Below, piece by piece: positions 58,301 through 64,000 of a stretch of 64,000 nucleotides of DNA (position 1 is its first letter; each line of letters begins with the position of its first letter). This DNA comes from Limnomonas spitsbergensis (Eukaryota; Chlorophyta; Chlorophyceae; Chlamydomonadales): NCBI GenBank assembly GCA_037349105.1, contig JAYJMM010000101.1:2046001-2110000 (forward strand), given 5' to 3'. A program made the translations under genes and the position numbers. A model generated the notes under the pieces. It saw only the letters and a list, made by a program, of their open reading frames with translations. It was not told the DNA's origin and did no database searches.

Positions 58301-61300
58301 TGCTGCCGAGTGGTGGGTAATCAAAAGGGTTTAGGGCCTGTCGGTGGGTAATCAAAAGGGTTCAGGGCCTGCCGGTGGGTAATCAAAAGGGTTCAGGGCC
58401 TGCTGCCGAGTGGTGGGTAATCAAAAGTGTTTAGGACCTGCGAGTGGGTAATCAAAAGGGTTCAGGGCCTGCCGGTGGGTAATCAAAAGGGTTCAGGCCA
58501 TGCCGGTGGGTAATCAAAAGGGTTCAGGGCCTGCTGGTGGGTAATCACAAGGGTCCAGGGCCTGCCGGTGGGTAATCAATAGGGTTCAGGGCCTGCTGGT
58601 GAGTAATCAAAAGGGTTCAGGGCCTGCCGGTGAGTAATCAAAAGAGTTCAGGGCCTGCCGGGGAGTAATCAAAAGGGTTCAGGGCCTGCTGGTAGGTAAT
58701 CTAAAGGGTTCAGGGTCTGCTGGTGGGTAATCAAAAGGGGTCAGGGCCTGCCGGTGAGTAATCAAAAGAGTTCAGGGCCTGCCGGGGAGTAATCAAAAGG
58801 GTTCAGGGCCTGTTGGTGGGTAATCTAAAGGGTTCAGGGTCTGCTGGTGGGTAATCAAAAGGGGTCAGGGCCTGCTGGTGGGTAATCAAAAGGGTTCAGG
58901 GCCTGCCGGCGGGTAATCAAAAGGGTTCAGGGCCTGCTGGTGGGTAATCACAAGGGTCCAGGGCCTGCCGGTGGGTAATCAATAGGGTTCAGGGCCTGCT
59001 GGTGAGTAATCAAAAGGGTTCAGGGCCTGCCGGTGAGTAATCAAAAGAGTTCAGGGCCTGCCGGGGAGTAATCAAAAGGGTTCAGGGCCTGCTGGTGGGT
59101 AATCTAAAGGGTTCAGGGTCTGCTGGTGGGTAATCAAAAGGGGTCAGGGCCTGCTGGTGGGTAATCAAAAGGGTTCAGGGCCTGCCGGCGGGTAATCAAA
59201 AGGGTTCAGGGCCTGCTGGTGGGTAATCACAAGGGTCCAGGGCCTGCCGGTGGGTTATCAATAGGGTTCAGGGCCTGCTGCCAAGTGGTGGGTAATCAAA
59301 AGGGTTTAGGGCCTGTCGGTGGGTAATCAAAAGGGTTCAGGACCTGCTGGTGGATAATCAAAAGGGTCCAGGGCCTGCCGGTGGGTTATCAAAATGGTTC
59401 AGGGCCTGCCAGTGAGTAATCAAAAGGGTTCAGGGCCTGCTGGCGGGTAATTAAAAGGGTTCAGGGCCTGCCATTGGGTAATCAAAAGGGTGCAGGGCCT
59501 GCCGGTGGGTTATCAATAGGGTTCAGGGCCTGCTGCCGAGTGGTGGGTAATCAAAAGGGTTTAGGGCCTGTCGGTGGGTAATCAAAAGGGTTCAGGACCT
59601 GCTGGTGGATAATCAAAAGGGTCCAGGGCCTGCCGGTGGGTTATCAAAATGGTTCAGGGCCTGCCAGTGAGTAATCAAAAGGGTTCAGGGCCTGCTGGCG
59701 GGTAATTAAAAGGGTTCAGGGCCTGCCATTGGGTAATCAAAAGGGTGCAGGGCCTGCCGGTGGGTTATCAATAGGGTTCAGGGCCTGCTGCCGAGTGGTG
59801 GGTAATCAAAAGGGTTTAGGGCCTGTCGGTGGGTAATCAAAAGGGTTCAGGACCTGCTGGTGGATAATCAAAAGGGTCCAGGGCCTGCCGGTGGGTTATC
59901 AAAATGGTTCAGGGCCTGCCAGTGAGTAATCAAAAGGGTTCAGGGCCTGCTGGCGGGTAATTAAAAGGGTTCAGGGCCTGCCATTGGGTAATCAAAAGGG
60001 TGCAGGGCCTGCCGGTGGGTATTCTTTAGGGCCCAGGGCCTGCCAGTGGATAATCAATAGGTTCAGGGCCTGCCGGTGGGTAATCAAATGGGTTCAGGGT
60101 CTGCCGGTGGGTAATCAAAAGGGTTCAGGGCCTGCTGGTGGGTAATCACAAGGGTTCTGGGCCTGCTGGTGGGTAATCGAATGGGTTCAGGGCCTGCCGG
60201 TGGGTAATCAATAGGGTGCAGGGCCTACTGGTGGGTAATCAAAAGGGTTCAGGGCCTGCCGGTGAGTATTCAAAAGAGTCCAGGGCCTGCCAGTGAGTAA
60301 TCAAAAGGGTGCAGGGCCTGCCGGTGGGTAATTAAAAGGGTTCTGGGCCTGCCGGTGGGTAATCAAAAGGGTTCAGGGCCTGCTGGTGAGTAATCAAAAG
60401 GGTTCAGGGCCTGCCGGTGGGTAATCAAATGGGTTCAGGGCCTGCCGGTGGGTAATCATAAGGGTTCGGGGCCTGCAGGTGGGTAGTCAAAAGGGTTCAG
60501 GTCCTGCCGGTGGGTAATTAAAAAGGGGTCAGGGCCTGCCGGTGGGTAATCAAAAGGGTTCAGGGCCTGCTGGTGGGTAATCTTAAGGTTCAGGGCCTGC
60601 CGGTGAGTAATCAAAAGGGTTCAGGGCCTGCCTGTTGGTAATCAAAAGGGTTTCGGGCCTGCCGTTGGGTCATCAAAAGGGTTCAGGGCCTGCTGCCGAG
60701 TAATCTAAAGGGTTCAGGGCCTGCCGGTGGGTAATCAAAAGGGTTCAGGGCCTGCCGGTGAGTAATTAAAAGGGTTCAGGGCCTGCTGGTGAGTAATCAA
60801 AAGGATCAGGGCCTGCAGATTGGTAATCAAAAGGGTTCAGGGCCTGCCGGTGGGTAATCAATAGGGTTCAGGGCCTGATGGTGGGTAATCGAATGGGTTC
60901 AGGGCCTGCCGGCGGGTAATCAATAGGGTTCAGGGCCTGCCGGTGAGTAATTAAAAGGGTTCAGGGCCTGCTGGTGAGTAATCAAAAGAGTTCAGGGCCT
61001 GCCGGTGAGTAATCAAAAGGGTGCAGGGCCTGCCCGTGGGTAATTAAAAGGGTTCAGGGCCTGCCATTGAGTAATCAAAAGGGTGCAGGGCCTGCCGGTG
61101 GGTAATCAAAAAGGATCAGGGCCTGCTGGTTGGTAATCGAAAGGGTTCAGGGCCTGCTGGTAAGTAATGAAAAAGTATTCAGGGCCTGCCGGTGGGTAAT
61201 CAATAGGGTTCAGGGCCTGCTGGTGGGTAATCAAAAGGGTTCAGGGCCAGTAGGTGAGTAATCAAAAGAGTTAAGGGCCTGCCGGGGAGCAATCAAAAGG

Positions 61301-62569
61301 GTTCAGGGCCTGCTGGAGGGTAATAAAAAGGGATCAGGGCCTGCCGGTGAGTAATCAAAGGGTGCAGGGCCTGCCGGAGAGTAATCAAAAGGGTTCAGGG
61401 CCTGCCGGTGGGTAATTGAAAGGGTTCAGGGCCTGCCATTGGGTAATCAAAAGGGTGCAGGGCCTGCCGGTGGGTAATCTATAGGACCCAGGGCCTGCCA
61501 GTGGATAATCAAAGGGTTTAGGGCCTGCCGGTGGGTAATCAAAAGGGTTCAGGGCCTGCCGGTGGGTAATCAAAAGGGTTCAGGGCCTGCTGCCGGGTGG
61601 TGGGTAATCAAAAGGGTTCAGGGCCTGCCGGTGGGTAATCAAAAGGGTTCAGGGCCTGCCGATGAGTGATCAAAAGGGTTCAGGGCCTGCCGGTGAGTAA
61701 TTAAAAGGGTTCAGGGCCTGCTGGTGAGTAATCAAAAGGATCAGGGCCTGCAGATTGGTAATCAAAAGGGTTCAGGGCCTGCCGGTGGGTTATCAATAGG
61801 GTTCAGGGCCTGCTGGTGGGTAATCGAATGGGTTCAGGGCCTGCTGGCGGGTAATCAATAGGGTTCAGGGCCTGCCGGTGAGTAATTAAAAGGGTTCAGG
61901 GCCTGCTGGTGAGTAATCAAAAGAGTTCAGGGCCTGCCGGTGAGTAATCAAAAGGGTGCAGGGCCTGCCCGTGGGTAATTAAAAGGGTTCAGGGCCTGCC
62001 ATTGAGTAATCAAAAGGGTGCAGGGCCTGCCGGTGGGTAATCAAAAAGGATCAGGGCCTGCTGGTTGGTAATCGAAAGGGTTCAGGGCCTGCTGGTAAGT
62101 AATGAAAAAGTATTCAGGGCCTGCCGGTGGGTAATAAATAGGGTTAGGGCCTGCTGGTGGGTAATCAAAAGGGTTCAGGGCCAGTAGGTGAGTAATCAAA
62201 AGAGTTCAGGGCCTGCCGGGGAGTAATCAAAAGGGTTCAGGGCCTGCTGGAGGGTAATAAAAAGGGATCAGGGCCTGCTGGTGAGTAATCAAAGGGTGCA
62301 GGGATTGCCGGAGAGTTATCAAAAGGGTTCAGGGCCTGCCGGTGGGTAATTGAAAGGGTTCAGGGCCTGCCATAGGGTAATCAAAAGGGTGCAGGGCCTG
62401 CCGGTGGGTAATCTATAGGGCCCAGGGCCTGCCAGTGGATAATCAAAGGGTTCAGGGCCTGCCGGTGAGTAATCAAAAGGGTTCAGGGCCTGCTGGTGTG
62501 TAATCAAAAGGGTTCAGGGCCTGCTGCCGAGAGGTGGGTAATCAAAAGGGTTTAGGGCCTGCCGGTGGG
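52375..62569. repeat. Minisatellite MS3, block 2 (left part)
   Basis: About 10.2 kb of the 31-bp unit, more diverse than block 1 (GAGTAATCA, GGGAAATTAAA, AATAGGGTTC, ATCACAAGGGTCC variants). Some units carry GGGTTTAGGG instead of GGGTTCAGGG (for example 54089-54098). Higher-order copies: a long series near 54114, 55247 and 56411 (spacing 1,133 and 1,164 bp), a 255-bp unit repeated three times at about 59281-60010, and a 934-bp repeat at 61385 and 62319. Confidence 0.97.
59281..60010. repeat. 255-bp higher-order unit, three copies, in MS3 block 2
   Basis: Marked by the long variant CTGCCGAGTGGTGGG at about 59281 (with CCAAG), 59536 and 59791, exactly 255 bp apart, followed each time by the same order of eight variant units. 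Confidence 0.8.
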
Positions 62570-62571
62570 TA

Positions 62572-63175
62572 CCGTACTGTCAGTCTCATTTGGTGTCACT
62601 TATGGTTTCTGAAATTGAAACCACTGCTGACAATCGTGTTTAAGCTTTCAACTGGCCGAACCAACTCGTGACAATCGCAGAAATTCGTAATTGTACGGAA
62701 AAGTGTGGAAATAGGCGTTTCGCGCCATTTGCAGCCTGGCTTTGCTTGGCTTTGCAAATCGTCTATTACCATAGCTATGGGTGATATTGCACACGTTTCC
62801 GTGAGGTGATCGATCTGGCTGCCAGCGACATCGGTACTATCGCCGAGCGGAGACGTGCCGTCCCTCCCATCAGTTCTAGCAAGCACAAGCGCAGCATCGG
62901 CGTCTTTGCTTACGCCTCCTGTTGTTTTATTGTGATATTTCCTGCTCCAGATGCTCAGATAATACAACACGTTGTTTATGTTTGCTAGGGGAAGGGCATG
63001 TGCTTCCTTCCGGCCCTTTTTAGCTTAAACCAAATGTTTAAGTGGTTTTCAGTGAGAAACCAAAATTAGTTTAAAAAAAATTCTGGGCAAACCAACTCGT
63101 GACAATCAATACCTTACATTACGTTTTTCAAATGACACCAAAAGCAAAAAAAACCAAATGAGACTGACAGTACGG
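62572..63175. mobile_element. Tc1/mariner-like MITE, 604 bp
   Basis: Perfect 23-bp terminal inverted repeats at 62572-62594 and 63153-63175 begin CCGTACTGTCAGTCTCATTT. The element is flanked by TA on both sides (62570-62571 and 63176-63177), and removing it with one TA restores a normal GGGTAATC repeat unit. Imperfect inverted repeats continue inward (62604-62625 against 63040-63061). The direct repeat AACCAACTCGTGACAATC occurs inside at 62659-62676 and 63090-63107. TA duplication and size fit a non-autonomous Tc1/mariner-class element. A 124-residue minus-strand frame (62596-62970) shows no transposase motif I can see. Confidence 0.9.
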
Positions 63176-64000
63176 TAATCAAAAGGGTTCAGGGCCTGCC
63201 GGTTGGTAATCAAAAGGGTCCAGGGCCTGCCGGTGGGTAATCAAAAGGGTTCAGGGCCTGCCGGTGAGTGATCAAAAGGGTTCAGGGCCTGCTGGCGGGT
63301 AATTAAAAGGGTTCAGGGCCTGCCATTGGGTAATCAAAAGGGTCCAGGGCCTGCCGGTGGGTAATCACAAGGTCCAGGGCCTGCCGGTGGGTAATCAAAA
63401 GTGTTCAGGGCCTGCCGGTGGGTAATCAATAGGGTTCAGGGCCTGCTGCCGAGTGGTGGGTAATCAAAAGGGTTTAGGGCCTGTCGGTGGGTAATCAAAA
63501 GGGTTCAGGGCCTGCCGGTGGGTAATCAAAAGGGTTCAGGGCCTGCTGCCGAGTGGTGGGTAATCAAAAGGGTTTAGGACCTGCCAGTGGGTAATCAAAA
63601 GGGTTCAGGGCCTGCCGGTGGGTAATCAAAAGGGTTCAGGCCATGCCGGTGGGTAATCAAAAGGGTTCAGGGCCTGCTGGTGGGTAATCACAAGGGTCCA
63701 GGGCCTGCCGGTGGGTAATCAATAGGGTTCAGGGCCTGTTGGTGGGTAATCAAAAGGGTTCAGGGCCTGCCGGTGAGTAATCAAAAGAGTTCAGGGCCTG
63801 CCGGGGAGTAATCAAAAGGGTTCAGGGACTGCTGGTGGGTAATCTAAAGGGTTCAGGGCCTGCTGGTGGGTAATCAAAAGGGGTCAGGGCCTGCTGGTGG
63901 GTAATCAAAAGGGTTCAGGGCCTGCCGGCGGGTAATCAAAAGGGTTCAGGGCCTGCTGGTGGGTAATCACAAGGGTCCAGGGCCTGCCGGTGGGTTATCA
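63176..64000. repeat. Minisatellite MS3, block 2 (right part, continues past the window)
   Basis: Same 31-bp array after the MITE. Its order of variants repeats that of about 58220-59260: ATCACAAGGTCC at 58221 and 63364, and a matching GGGTTATCA stretch at 59251 and 63991. The MITE is absent at the earlier copy. Confidence 0.95.

Noticed and set aside
62596..62970. 124-residue minus-strand frame inside the MITE as a transposase
   Set aside because: Too short, no DDE/D or helix-turn-helix motif seen, and it covers almost the whole non-autonomous element by chance.

Overview
The window looks nuclear and eukaryotic, most plausibly from a green alga (Chlorophyta). The clues are single-exon F-box/ankyrin genes, a decayed Ty3/gypsy-type integrase fragment, an exon-like fragment with very high GC at third codon positions, a TA-flanked miniature transposon, and about 55% of the sequence held in GC-rich minisatellites. 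The species cannot be fixed from sequence alone; a volvocalean such as Haematococcus is only a guess. There is no sign of bacterial gene organisation.

Layout. Four related modules each carry one copy of the same gene: F-box-like N-terminus plus a run of 33-residue ankyrin repeats. They lie at 4397-6064 (12 repeats), 21568-22640 (6 repeats, broken by a 1-nt frameshift), 37725-39986 (18 repeats) and 50742-51725 (5 repeats). A full module runs: 5' segment with an integrase zinc-finger relic and a few seed units of the 31-bp minisatellite; a 34-bp minisatellite (MS1); a conserved ~2.5-kb 5' flank; the gene; a 0.6-2.9 kb 3' flank. Modules 1 and 3 are followed by a ~19-20 bp minisatellite (MS2: 8862-17010 and 42830-45856). 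Modules 2 and 4 are followed by a 31-bp minisatellite (MS3: 24644-33770 and 52375-64000). The order module-MS2-module-MS3 occurs twice, so the window looks like two tandem copies of a ~30-kb segment, later altered by array growth, deletion and gene conversion.

Mobile DNA. MS3 block 2 is interrupted by a 604-bp element with 23-bp perfect terminal inverted repeats and a TA duplication (62572-63175), a Tc1/mariner-like MITE. An ~88-bp short repeat flanked by 11-bp direct repeats sits in the 5' flank of modules 2, 3 and 4; module 1 has the empty site. The same short sequence occurs inverted in the modules' 5' segments.

How it may fit together. The genes most likely encode substrate adaptors of an SCF-type ubiquitin ligase, with the ankyrin stack as the binding surface (inference from domain order). 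The coding repeat is itself a 99-bp tandem array with internal dimer and trimer homogenisation. The locus therefore seems built to change repeat number, both in the genes and in the surrounding minisatellites. All three non-coding minisatellites contain a telomere-like core (AGGGTTTA or GGGTTYAGGG), which raises the possibility of a subtelomeric position or a shared origin. No evidence of expression can be drawn from sequence alone.
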